Below, piece by piece: positions 12,001 to 27,000 of a DNA stretch of 64,000 bases. This stretch comes from Bathymodiolus brooksi (Eukaryota > Mollusca > Bivalvia > Mytilida > Modiolidae): contig OY804578.1 in assembly GCA_963680875.1 (NCBI GenBank), positions 100,717,689-100,781,688 on the forward strand, written 5' to 3'. Position numbers and translations under genes: made by a program. Each line of letters opens with the position of its first letter. The stretch's first letter is position 1. Below the pieces are notes generated by a model that saw only the letters and a list, made by a program, of their open reading frames with translations, was not told where the DNA came from and searched no databases.

Positions 12001-15000
12001 TTATTGGTGTTGAGTTGCTTTCCCTACAAATTATCAAATCCCAAAATAAAAGGAGCATTGGTGAATGATACTGAATCACTTATTAGTCAATATGCAGATG
12101 ATACATTCCTTGTACTTGATGGTTGTGAGACATCACTTAGGGAGACCCTGATTTGTTTTGAAAACTTTTATAAAGCTTCAGGTCTGAAAATTAATACATC
12201 TAAAACAAGGGTAGTATGGGTGGGAAATAAAAGGTATTCCAATCAAATTCTTTGTCCAGATTTCAAATTGAACTGGTCTGTATCCAATTTCAAACTACTT
12301 GGAATAGATTTTTCTCTTGATCTCAGTTCTATGCCTGACCTAAATTTTAGAAAGAAAATTATAGATGTTTCAAAAATATTAAAAAGCTGGCAACATAGAA
12401 AGCTCACCCTTCTTGGGAAGGTAACCGTGATAAAAACACTTGCACTTCCAAAACTTATTCATTTACTTACCTCGCTGCCAAATTTAAAACAATCACTGTT
12501 TAATGATCTAAATAAACTATTTTTTAATTTTATATGGGATGGAAAACCAGAAAAAATCAAACGAAATACACTCATAGCTGATTTTGAAGATGGAGGGTTA
12601 AAAATGATACATTTACAACAGTTCAATGCCTATCTCAAAATAAGCTGGATAAAAAGATTCTTTTCCAATTTGAAAGGTGGCTGGCAAAAAATCATGGCAA
12701 AGAATATAAAATATTATGGGGGTGAAAGAATTTTTTCCTTACAAAAGGAAAAGATCCAGTAACCCATTTTGGAAAGATGTCTTTTATAGCCTGTATTTAG
12801 CAAAGCCACTTGTAAAATTGAATATAAAGGAGTGTTTATCTCTTGATCTACTTAACTTTGTATCGATTGATGATTTCCCTTTTTATATGAGATGGGAAAA
12901 TGCAGGTGTAACAACCTTAAATCATATGATGGATACTGTTACAAAAAATTTCTGGACTTTTGAAAAGATTAAAACATTAATCAAAAGTAACAACTTCATT
13001 CGATATTACTCATTAATCTCAAACATTCCTACTGATATTAAAAAGTGCTTAAAGGATAACATTGATAATATCAATACAGAAAATTTTCATCCAAAAGATG
13101 ACTTTTTAGACAGACTAATATATACAAAAAGTTTAAAGTTTGTATATATTACTTTACTGAAGACATTAACTCATCTTCCCATTCAAAAAATTTTGAAATG
13201 GGAAGAAATACTTGGGATTGACATTGCAGACTGGTCTATATATTTTCGAATTCTTAAAAAGTGTTGTAGGAATACATATCTGATCAATTTTCAGAATAAG
13301 TTTTTACATAGAGTTATACCTACTAATACCTTTTTATTCAAAATTCATATTAAAGACACAAAATTGTGCTCATTTTGCAATGTTGAAGACGAAACGGTTG
13401 AACATTTATTTTTTAATTGTCCTTTGATATTCCCTTTCCTGAGAGCTTTCTATGACTGTCTTAAACACTATTTTCACAATATTGAATTTCACAAAGAACA
13501 ATTTTTGCTTGGATTTAAAGAAGAAAGTTTAACTCTTAACTTGCTGATCCTTATAGCTAAAAATTATATTATATAAATGTAAACTAAAAGAAAAAATTCC
13601 AAATATCATAGAATTGAAGTATCGAATTAAAAATTACTATTCACTTGAACAATATATAGCCATAAAGAACAACAACTTAAAAAGTTTTGAAAAATACTGG
13701 ACCCCATTGAAACATGTTTTTCCAGATTTTTAACTACGGATAGGTACCTGGGTACACTACGTTATTTATGTTTATGTATTTATCTGTATCAATTAGGAGT
13801 AAGTTACTAAAGTCACAAAATAATAGAAGACAGATATTGTAAAGGAATGGGTGTTTTGTTTATGAAAGGGAGAGAGAGAATGTGAAAGAATGAATGTGTC
13901 TCAATTGATTTATTTATTCATGTCATATTTTGCTTATTAATTAACTTTAAAAAAATGCAATAGTCACATAATAATTATGTTGTAAATCCTTGTACATCCA
14001 TGTCAGGTGGTAATGTATGGGCTTTTATATGAATGTAAATTCCTGACTATTGAAGAAACAAATATAAAAAAAAAAAAAAAAAAAAAAAAATGTATGTCTT
14101 TGGGCAAACAGGTACACATTTAAAAATAAATAAAATATTTTATATACAATTACTCTGCCACATGAGTTTCATACAATAAAACAGACTATTTATATACATA
14201 AAAAAGCACTATTTAGTGCAATTCTCAAAATGGCATCAGTGATAAAGTTCAAGTATTTCTAATCCGGTCAAATTACTTATATTACTTTGTATATCAATAT
14301 TTGATTATACACTGACGTGTCTTTGCCAAACAAATTTCTATATTTAATCTTATTTGTGTTTTTTTCTGTTCTTTATTCTGCTCTATACAAAAAGGCAACA
14401 ACCATGTAACTTTTAGGGACAGGGATATGTAATTTTTCTGAAAAATGCAAAAACAAACAAAACATTTTTAACTCTGTCACCAAATTTTAAAGAAAAAAAT
14501 AAAATATCGGACACAGCAGTTTTCAATGAAAAATTTTGGTAAAATTTGAAGAACAATTACTGATTTTCCATGCATAAAAAAGAAATAATCTGATTTTTGT
14601 TTTGCATAAAAAAACATTTCTGGTGTGGGAGGTAATAACAGCCTCCCCTAAAAGTTAAATGGGCTGTCCCTAATTTATGTTGCACATCATGAATAAATAT
14701 TTGATATAATATCTGTTAATATGCCTAACCTTTTTATCAACGATTTATGGTGTCCAATAGCTCTTAGTTCATTTTTCTTTGCTATGTCTGCTATTCTTTT
14801 GAATGGAAGAAGTCCACGGTACTTCATGATAGATTTTATATAATGCTCGTCTGCCTTTGCATTCTGTTCACGTAACTTTACTTCCCTCTGCTGCTTCTCC
14901 AAGTCTTTCTGCAAAATTTAGTCAAAAATACTGCATATTAATCAATTTATAGTAAGAGAGTGAGTAACTGTAGTTTAACACCAAGTGAACAATTTTTCGT

Positions 15001-18000
15001 GAGCTATATCATGTCAAGAACAAGTTACATGTACATATCGATGACATGATGATGATATCTATTTTCTACGTGAGCTATATCATGTCAAGAACAAGTTACA
15101 TGTACATATCAATGACATGATGATGATATCTATTTTCTACGTGAGCTTATATCATGGCAAGAACAAGTTACATGTACATATCAATGACATGATGATGATA
15201 TCTATTTTCTACGTGAGCTATATCATGACAAGAACAAGTTACATGTACATATCAATGACATGATGATGATATCTATTTTCTACGTGAGCTATATCATGAC
15301 AAGAACAAGTTACATGTACATATCAATGACATGATGATGATATCTATTTTCTACGTGAGCTATATCATGTCAAGAACAAGTTACATGTACATATCAATGA
15401 CATGATGATGATATCTATTTTCTACGTGAGCTATATCATGGCAAGAACAAGTTACATGTACATATCAATGACATGATGATGATATCTATTTTCTACGTGA
15501 GCTATATCATGGCAAGAACAAGTTACATGTACATATCGATGACATGATGATGATATCTATTTTTCTACGTGAGCTATATCATGTCAAGAACAAGTTACAT
15601 GTACATATCAATGACATGATGATGATATCTATTTTCTACGTGAGCTATATCATGGCAAGAACAAGCTACATGTACATAACAATGACATGATGATGATATC
15701 TATTTTCTACGTGAGCTATATCATGACAAGAACAAGTTACATGTACATATCAATGACATGATGATGATATCTATTTTCTACGTGAGCTATATCATGTCAA
15801 GAACAAGTTACATGTACATATCAATGACATGATGATGATATCTATTTTCTACGTGAGCTATATCATGACAAGAACAAGTTACATGTACATATCGATGACA
15901 TGATGATGATATCTATTTTCTACGTGAGCTATATCATGTCAAGAACAAGTTACATGTACATATCAATGACATGATGATGATATCTATTTTCTACGTGAGC
16001 TATATCATGTCAAGAACAAGTTACATGTACATATCAATGACATGATGATGATATCTATTTTCTACGTGAGCTATATCATGACAAGAACAAGTTACATGTA
16101 CATATCAATGACATGATGATGATATCTATTTTCTACGTGAGCTATATCATGTCAAGAACAAGTTACATGTACATATCGATGACATGATGATGATATCTAT
16201 TTTCTACGTGAGCTATATCATGGCAAGAACAAGCTACATGTACATATCAATGACATGATGATGATATCTATTTTCTACGTGAGCTATATCATGTCAAGAA
16301 CAAGTTACATGTACATATCAATGACATGATGATGATATCTATTTTCTACGTGAGCTATATCATGGCAAGAACAAGTTACATGTACATATCAATGACATGA
16401 TGATGATATCTATTTTCTACGTGAGCTATATCATGGCAAGAACAAGTTACATGTACATATCAATGACATGATGATGATATCTATTTTCTACGTGAGCTAT
16501 ATCATGGCAAGAACAAGTTACATGTACATATCAATGACATGATGATGATATCTATTTTCTACGTGAGCTATATCATGACAAGAACAAGTTACATGTACAT
16601 ATCAATGACATGATGATGATATCTATTTTCTACGTGAGCTATATCATGGCAAGAACAAGCTACATGTACATATCAATGACATGATGATATCTATTTTATA
16701 CGTGAGCTATATCATGTCAAGAAGAAGTTACATGTACATATCAATGACATGATGATGATATCTATTTTCTACGTGAGCTATATCATGGCAAGAACAAGTT
16801 ACATGTACATATCAATGACATGATGATGATATCTATTTTCTACGTGAGCTATATCATGGCAAGAACAAGCTACATGTACATATCAATGACATGATGATGA
16901 TATCTATTTTCTACGTGAGCTATATCATGACAAGAACAAGTTACATGTACATATCAATGACATGATGATGATATCTATTTTCTACGTGAGCTATATCATG
17001 GCAAGAACAAGTTACATGTACATATCAATGACATGATGATGATATCTATTTTCTACGTGAGCTATATCATGGCAAGAACAAGTTACATGTACATATCAAT
17101 GACATGATGATGATATCTATTTTCTATGTGAGCTATATCATGGCAAGAACAAGCTACATGTACATATCAATGACATGATGATGATATCTATTTTCTACGT
17201 GAGCTATATCATGGCAAGAACAAGTTACATGTACATATCAATGACATGATGATGATATCTATTTTCTACGTGAGCTATATCATGGCAAGAACAAGTTACA
17301 TGTACATATCAATGACATGATGATGATATCTATTTTCTACGTGAGCTATATCATGGCAAGAACAAGCTACATGTACATATCAATGACATGATGATGATAT
17401 CTATTTTCTACGTGAGCTATATCATGTCAAGAACAAGTTACATGTACATATCAATGACATGATGATGATATCTATTTTCTACGTGAGCTATATCATGGCA
17501 AGAACAAGCTACATGTACATATCAATGACATGATGATGATATCTATTTTCTACGTGAGCTATATCATGTCAAGAACAAGTTACATGTACATATCAATGAC
17601 ATGATGATGATATCTATTTTCTACGTGAGCTATATCATGGCAAGAACAAGCTACATGTACATATCAATGACATGATGATGATATCTATTTTCTACGTGAG
17701 CTATATCATGTCAAGAACAAGTTACATGTACATATCAATGACATGATGATGATATCTATTTTCTACGTGAGCTATATCATGGCAAGAACAAGTTACATGT
17801 ACATATCAATGACATGATGATGATATCTATTTTCTACGTGAGCTATATCATGGCAAGAACAAGTTACATGTACATATCAATGACATGATGATGATATCTA
17901 TTTTCTAAGTGAGCTATATCATGGCAAGAACAAGTTACATGTACATATCAATGACATGATGATGATATCTATTTTCTACGTGAGCTATATCATGGCAAGA

Positions 18001-21000
18001 ACAAGCTACATGTACATATCAATGACATGATGATGATATCTATTTTCTACGTGAGCTATATCATGTCAAGAACAAGTTACATGTACATATCAATGACATG
18101 ATGATGATATCTATTTTCTACGTGAGCTATATCATGGCAAGAACAAGCTACATGTACATATCAATGACATGATGATGATATCTATTTTCTACGTGAGCTA
18201 TATCATGTCAAGAACAAGTTACATGTACATATCAATGACATGATGATGATATCTATTTTCTACGTGAGCTATATCATGGCAAGAACAAGCTACATGTACA
18301 TATCAATGACATGATGATGATATCTATTTTCTACGTGAGCTATATCATGTCAAGAACAAGTTACATGTACATATCAATGACATGATGATGATATCTATTT
18401 TCTACGTGAGCTATATCTTGGCAAGAACAAGTTACATGTACATATCAATGACATGATGATGATATCTATTTTCTACGTGAGCTATATCATGGCAAGAACA
18501 AGTTACATGTACATATCAATGACATGATGATGATATCTATTTTCTACGTGAGCTATATCATGGCAAGAACAAGTTACATGTACATATCAATGACATGATG
18601 ATGATATCTATTTTCTACGTGAGCTATATCATGGCAAGAACAAGTTACATGTACATATCAATGACATGATGATGATATCTATTTTCTACGTGAGCTATAT
18701 CATGGCAAGAACAAGTTACATGTACATATCAATGACATGATGATGATATCTATTTTCTACGTGAGCTATATCATGGCAAGAACAAGTTACATGTACATAT
18801 CAATGACATGATGATGATATCTATTTTCTACGTGAGCTATATCATGGCAAGAACAAGTTACATGTACATATCAATGACATGATGATGATATCTATTTTCT
18901 ACGTGAGCTATATCATGGCAAGAACAAGTTACATGTACATATCAATGACATGATGATGATATCTATTTTCTACGTGAGCTATATCATGGCAAGAACAAGT
19001 TACATGTACATATCAATGACATGATGATGATATCTATTTTCTACGTGAGCTATATCATGGCAAGAACAAGTTACATGTACATATCAATGACATGATGATG
19101 ATATCTATTTTCTACGTGAGCTATATCATGGCAAGAACAAGTTACATGTACATATCAATGACATGATGATGATATCTATTTTCTACGTGAGCTATATCAT
19201 GGCAAGAACAAGTTACATGTACATATCAATGACATGATGATGATATCTATTTTCTACGTGAGCTATATCATGGCAAGAACAAGTTACATGTACATATCAA
19301 TGACATGATGATGATATCTATTTTCTACGTGAGCTATATCATGGCAAGAACAAGTTACATGTACATATCAATGACATGATGATGATATCTATTTTCTATG
19401 TGAGCTATATCATGGCAAGAACAAGTTACATGTACATATCAATGACATGATGATGATATCTATTTTCTACGTGAGCTATATCATGGCAAGAACAAGTTAC
19501 ATGTACATATCAATGACATGATGATGATATCTATTTTCTACGTGAGCTATATCATGGCAAGAACAAGTTACATGTACATATCAATGACATGATGATGATA
19601 TCTATTTTCTACGTGAGCTATATCATGGCAAGAACAAGTTACATGTACATATCAATGACATGATGATGATATCTATTTTCTACGTGAGCTATATCATGTC
19701 AAGAACAAGTTACATGTACATATCAATGACATGATGATGATATCTATTTTCTACGTGAGCTATATCATGGCAAGAACAAGTTACATGTACATATCAATGA
19801 CATGATGATGATATCTATTTTCTACGTGAGCTATATCATGGCAAGAACAAGTTACATGTACATATCAATGACATGATGATGATATCTATTTTCTACGTGA
19901 GCTATATCATGGCAAGAACAAGTTACATGTACATATCAATGACATGATGATGATATCTATTTTCTACGTGAGCTATATCATGGCAAGAACAAGTTACATG
20001 TACATATCAATGACATGATGATGATATCTATTTTCTACGTGAGCTATATCATGGCAAGAACAAGTTACATGTACATATCAATGACATGATGATGATATCT
20101 ATTTTCTACTAGACCAACATGCTTCGTTTGATTTTTAGTTTTCAATGAAACAACGGGCCATTGGTAGAAATGTAGCTCACATCATCCTACATCCAAGTCA
20201 ATCAATCTTAGCAATTACTCATTAATGCCGTGTGCCTAGCAGAGAAGCAGCAAATACCAATTTAAAAATCTTGGGTTTGATCCAACCCGGGCTCAAACCC
20301 ATGATTGATCCAACCCGGGCTCAAACCCATGATCTACCACACTCAAGGAGAGTATGCTAATCATTACATCATCGATGTTGTTGAGATTAGATTCATATAT
20401 CTGGAGTGAGTGATTGTTGTTTAACACCAACTCAGGAATTTTTCAGCTATATCATGGCGAGAACAAGTTAATTTTCAATGGGATGATGATGAGGTCAGCT
20501 TTGTACTAAACCAACATGCCGAGTTGGATTTTTAGAGTGCTAGCTCAGTGAAACAACAGTCCGTGGATAGACATGTTGCCCCACTTGGACACATTATCTG
20601 ATCCAACCAGTCTTTGCTCTTACTCATTAATGCTGTGTACTTAATAGAGAAGCAGTGATTACTAATCTAATGATCTTTGGTCTGACCAAATCTGAGCTCA
20701 AAGAGAATATTATAATCATTACACCACCAACACGATTGAGAGGAGAATTAATATACCTGGGTAAAACATAATTAATACCAAAAATAAAACATCTATTTCT
20801 CTATCAATCTAACCTGTTTTTCCAGTCTTTTCTTTTCCCTGAAAGCTTCAGCCCTAGCACGTTTATCTTCCTCTAACTCTTGCTTTCTTAGTTCCTCCTC
20901 TGCTTTTAATTGTTCCTATAACAAGGAAACAAAGATTTATTCATAACATAATATACAACTAAAGGCTCACAGGACCATGTAATCCCTCACCTGGTTTTCA

Positions 21001-24000
21001 ATTTGACTTCTTAATTTTATAGAAAAAGTCGGAACATATGTTAACCATAATATTTCAACTGATTCTTTTTTTGCCATTTAATGATTTACAGTTACCTAAG
21101 CCTTTAGCGCCTGTAAGGACTAAAGTTGTGATTTTGAATCGAGCCTGTGGCAAGGTATACTCGCTACAATTTAATGTGATACCTTTTTCAGTGACTTGCG
21201 ACAGATCAGTGGTTTTCTCCAAGTACTCTGGTTTCTGTCACCAATATAGCTGACTGCCACAATATAACTAAAATACTGTTGAAAGTGACATCAAGCATAG
21301 TGCTCACCAAAACCAGATCAAGTGTGTGGCTTTTTCTCCCCACTTCCACTCTTAAAGCTAAGTTTTAGTCGCCCTGTCAGTTTTTGTAAGTCAGTCACAC
21401 AGAGAGCTCCTATATTACTGAAATTTGATCGATAGGATTTGATGTTTAATATTTTATTCCAAAGTTGTTGATTGCACCTTTTTTTAAATCGTTGAGTAGC
21501 ACATTTGTTTAGTGAAAGCTAGGGAATATGCAGTAATGGGGAGAGAGACCTTAAAATAATAGGAACTGCAGTTCAAGTCTCCCAGATTTTCCCTCATTTC
21601 ACACTGAAGTCCTCTGAGATAAAAGACAAGCTGCCCTGCTTTTAGCAAGTGTGGTAAGCACCCATAATCCCAACCTAGCTAAACCTATTTTTAAAATTTC
21701 ACAGAAAGGATGTTGTTACTTCAACTGAGAAAATATGTAAGTGCATGTATCTCAAGTACTGCGAATTCATTTAAATTTGTGGATTCCAATTTTCGTAGTT
21801 TTGAGGGGAAAATTGTATTTTCATGGATAAGTAATTATATGGATCCCCTGCTGTAGTCAATACATATATGGTAACAAGTATTTATCAAATTCTTAATTTT
21901 ATGGATTGATACTATCCATGAAATCAAAGAAAAATTGTTATACTTCAAATAATACTGAATTCGCAATATCTCTACGTATTTATTAAAAATTTGTTACCTA
22001 GTAACTAGACTATACAACTGTGATGAAATAGAACACATAGATAAGTCTTGTGTTACAGTTGTCCCCCTTTCATAGGGCCATCCCTTCTATAGTGAAAAAG
22101 TGGCCTTATGAAAAAGGGTGGCCTCTCTTATAGGGGACAATTTAGTAGTATTTAATTATCTCAATGCATCTGAAATCTGGCATGATAAGAGGGAACTAGT
22201 ATATGTAAGTAATAACATATAGATTTGACAATTTTGTCTATAAAGAATTGTTTTTAGTTTTCTCATTACTATTAGTTACCAATCTTTCTTCCTCTGCTTG
22301 CCTCCTCTTCTCATCCCTCTCAGCTTTAAGCCTTACTCTTTCTGCTGCACGGTCATCCATGTCTGTAAAGAATGAAACATGAATTTTGTTTTGAGTAAAT
22401 TCCATTAAAAATTTTTTTTTAAAGTTGGTGACAATTTTGAACTTAGTTCCTTACATCTCCTTTTCCTAATAAGATAAATAAAATAAAATTGTACCAAAAT
22501 AATATGTCCTATACTTTTCCTATGCATATGGGTACAGTGGTCTTACTGGTCTAGTAGCACAATAATAATACATTTTCTTGTACCTAATGTGGTAGAGATT
22601 CACATTCAACCCACTGTTAGGTGTCCTGGACTTTACAAAGCACTTACTGACATTTTTATTTTTTATTTCCCACTGTCGCTATCACTAAATTTAATCACCT
22701 GAATAAAGGGGTAATCGTCAAGTCACAACTTGACAGGACTGCAGCAAGTCGACCCTGTTTGTCAATTTTGTGCCTCTTGTTTGGAAACCAGTATGATTAT
22801 CACTAAAATCAAATTAAATATACAATATTGGTATATTGACGGTAAATATAGAATTTATGTGGCAAGGCTTAGAAACAGGAGAAAAGCGAGCTTTAGAGAG
22901 TCTTTCCATCCGTTTCATGCTGAGCCACAATTCTATATTTATTGTCAATACACCAATATTGTATTTATCCTGCAATCATATTTGAAAAAAAAAGTCATTT
23001 AATTTAATAATAATAAAAAGATAACGGAAATCCCATTGATACCTCAATAGTAGTTCCGGTAAGGGGCGTGGCTTAATAGCTTTATTAGGCTTATGTGAAA
23101 AGTGTTATTATGACAGGGGTGTGGCTTAATAGCTTTATTAGGCTAATGTGAAAAGTGTTATTATGACAAGGGTGTGGCTTAATAGCTTTATTAGGCTAAT
23201 GTGAAAAGTGTTATTATGACTAGGGGTGTAACGATACACTTTTTCCACAAGCGATACATATCGCGATATTTGATATGTATTATGATACGTATCACGATAC
23301 GTTTTTATAGGAAACTAATTATTCCTTGAAGTCCATGCTGGTCGACATGGGCGCTGCCATGTTTTTTTTTATATGAGGTCGCTTACGTAATAGCGGAAAT
23401 TATAAATATTTGATATTTGATTAATTAATTTTAAAAGCGTAAATTAATCGATTCACTTTTCTCAAAATATTAATTAAATGATCACCAAAAGAAGAAAACG
23501 GAAGTTCAACACTACTTTTTTTTCAAAAAATGAGCATCATATCGTTTGTATTGTAAGCGGCCTCCACGTATCATGAACCGAACCGTCCCCAAAATAATCG
23601 TGATTTCGGTACATACGGTGAATCGTTTCCCCCTTAATTATGACAATGTCATAATAAAGCAACAGTTTATTTCAACCCATTTATTATGACAAAAAATAAC
23701 CCAATTGCAGGATAAACTTACATTCTGTGCTAAGGATAACATAAAAATTACAGAAGGATCAGTCAGATAGAGCTTAAGTTATTGTGAAATAATATTGTTT
23801 CTACAGACAGAAAATGACAATATTAATGCCAATGACAACACTCCCATACTCTAATATGAAAACAGTAATACACAAATCAATAAGGACCAGATCTGACAAT
23901 CTGGATAGACAGATTTTAAGTAAACAGTCACTTGTCATTTAGTCATTTTTCCATTGTCCCAACAGTGCCCAATGAATACAAGTTTGACTGCACCTTTATC

Positions 24001-27000
24001 TAAAAGTCAAATCTCTGTAGGGGTGTAACGATCCACCGGTACAGCGATGCATCACGATATTTCCTTTTGCGAACCACGAATCGATACGTGCCCATCCCCC
24101 ACCCCTTCTTCATTAATAAGAAAAGAATTTTCATTAGTCTAAAGTATCATGGTATGTATCGGATCGTGACCTAAGTATTGATATGAATATCGTATCGTGA
24201 GAAAGTGGTATTGTTACACCCATATATCTCAGACAGAGATAGCAGCTATGAGCCTATGATCATGAGCGAGTTAATCATATTACTTACTCTTTAGCACTTG
24301 TAGATACTTTGTATTAGATTTAGTTGTACTATCAGTTCTAGAAGTCACAGCGGTACTTGTTGTCCTTGAGGTATCCATGGCAACACTTGATGGTTTCAAA
24401 TTTGTTCTTTTATTGGTTTGTTCGTTAACTTTACTCGCAGTAGTATTGCTTTGTTTTGTCAGATTTAATTGTTTTGAATTCTGCTGTTGTTGTGTACCAG
24501 ACATTTGTTGCTTAAGAACAGGTTCATCTGACCTCGGTGTAATATTTCTAGCTAAATGTTCTAATATTGCTTGTTGTTTCTCCAACTGTTCATGAAATTG
24601 ATTTTGATTTTGAGCAAATTGTAATTCTTCTATTATTCTTTGCTGTTCCTTTAACTGTTTCTGTTGTTCTTGTAGAACTTTCTGTTGCACTTGATGCCGA
24701 TTCTCAAAATTATTTGTGATATATTTCGTATTCATCCACGGCTGAGTTCCAAATCTTTTTCTGACTTTCAGATCGGTTTGTTCCACATGATCCTCTGAAT
24801 CACCCATGTTAGCTATTTCCTCACTAGTCAGATTCAAATGTTTTCTAGTTATCTGCCATGCCTGAGTTGGAATTCGGTTACCTCTTTTTTGATTAGAGGT
24901 TTCAGATTTACTAATAGATGAATCACTTTTTGATGAATGAGGACGTTTTGCTGGTTGGTCAAAGAAAGAATCCTGAAATTAGAAAAAAATCCAATTTAAA
25001 CCTAAGTTGATATGCCATAATTGGTAATGTATTGTACATATTTTTGTATACCATACTCCTAACAAAAAGTGATATACCATAATTGGTAATGTATAGTACA
25101 TATTTTTGTATACCATACTCCTAACAAAAAGTGATATACCATAATTGGTAATGTATTGTACATATTTTTGTATACCATACTCCTTACAAAAAGTGATATG
25201 CCATAATTGGTAATGTATTGTACATATTTTTGTATACCATACTCCTTACAAAAAGTGATATGGTAATGTTTAGTACACTCTTTGTACATAACATATACCT
25301 GCTCATTAACCAGAAGTGACATACCAATAATTGGTAATGTATACACTTTCATATAACATATATTCATTTCATAAAACGTCCTTGCAATTAATGATAAAGT
25401 GTGTCAGTGACTTGCGGCAGGTCGATGGTTTTCTCCAAGTACTCCAGTTTCCTCCATCAATAAAACTGACTGCCATCATATAACTGAAATATTGTTGAAA
25501 GTGGCATTGAACACCATACCCATAACCCTCCAATTAATGAATGCAATACATTTTGCATAAATATACTACTTTAGGGTAGGTTATTTTCATAGGCTGCAAA
25601 TTTTGGATTAGAAAAGTAATTTGACAGTTTGTTCCAAAACATCAACATTAAGAGCTAAATGATCATATAATGAAAATCTGGTCAGAAATGTGAAAACCCT
25701 GTTATACTGTATTTTCTCAGCAAAAATGTAGGAACTACATAAATGTGATCCTTTTTTTTTAAAACAGCATAAGACAAAGCAGTCCTTAAATCAGTTTCTG
25801 AATATCTTATATTTTATGTTGGGAGAAAATAAGAAACAATTAGTTCGGATATGATCTCTGTCTATAAAATAACCGTGATCTCAGCCAATAATTGGTTGGT
25901 TTAGGTTTGGTTAATGGTGTTTAACGACACTTTCAACAATATTTAAGTTATTTCGTGGCAGTTAGTTTATTGGTGGAGGAAACAGGAGCCTGGAGAAAAC
26001 CATCGACCTGTCGCAAGTCACTGACAAACTTTATAACATAATATTATATCAAGAACACCTCGCCATGAACAGTGTTCAAACTCACAACTTTAGTTGTAAA
26101 TCCAACTACCATACAATCACGACCACGTTGGCCCCACCAATAATAGTCTAAAACATTGACAAAAAGATTAAATTGAAAAGTTGTGCAACTTTCAAGGTTC
26201 TCTAGTTATGATGTCACCTTCATAGTAATCATTTTTCTATTATTATCATATTAAAAATTAAATTCTGAACTATTAGAATACTAATAATATATAGGACATT
26301 GAGAAATTTGACCTTGACCCCTAATTCTAAATTTTCAATTTTTGTTTGTTTTATATAATTGCTTCTTTTAATCAAACTGATGTGTTGCAAGATACCATTT
26401 TGTTACGGACATAGAATGCACATGTACATGTAAGCATAGCATAAAATTTGACTATGTATATCTTAGAAAACAAGGAAACTTGAAAACGCATAAAACAACA
26501 TTCAAGAACAGCATGTCTCTGTCAGTTTGTAGTAATTTAATTCTTTCTTTCACTCTTTCAAAGGCATAATGATAAAACTTATGTTTTTTCTACTATTTTT
26601 TCAGATGTGGACTACTTACAATTTCTGATGCAGATGGCGTGACTGTATTCCTGCCAGTTCTTGCAGACTGGGTCCTATTTGACCTTGATGTTGCTGTATC
26701 AATTGTTGAACTAGTTCTGTCAGTTTCATTTCCATGCCACAATTTACCTGTAGCGGCTGCATCCAACAAAGCGGCCATCTTACTTTTGGTACTGCTCTGA
26801 GCACTCTCCAATTCTTTCCTTTCAACTTCCTGGTTGACCCATAATTGCCATGCAGTAAAATATTTTCTGAGTAAATTTTGTTTACAGTGTGTTTCTGCCA
26901 GTTGGTTCTTTCTATAAATAGAATTGCATGATGTTTTTCATAAGAATGTACATACATATAAATATCAGGTAAGACTTTTTAATGAACATGGGTCCGTTGT

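Larger units (their letters stand above)
8703..14089 (+). mobile_element. Tx1/L1-like LINE, 5'-truncated, recent insertion
   Basis: A 5.4-kb non-LTR retrotransposon lies antisense in the CCDC191-like intron. It ends in about 25 A. ATGTATGTCTTTGGGC occurs at 8687-8702 and again at 14090-14105, a 15-16 bp target-site duplication. ORF1 starts only about 35 bp inside the element and is short, so the 5' end appears truncated. ORF2 has an APE endonuclease, a reverse transcriptase with YADD and a C-terminal Cys/His motif, but is broken by frameshifts. The intact duplication and few lesions suggest a young insertion. Confidence 0.92.

Noticed and set aside
24377..24595. Cys-rich plus-strand frame
   Set aside because: It is the antisense reading of the Gln-rich CCDC191-like exon 11, whose splice phases fit the gene.
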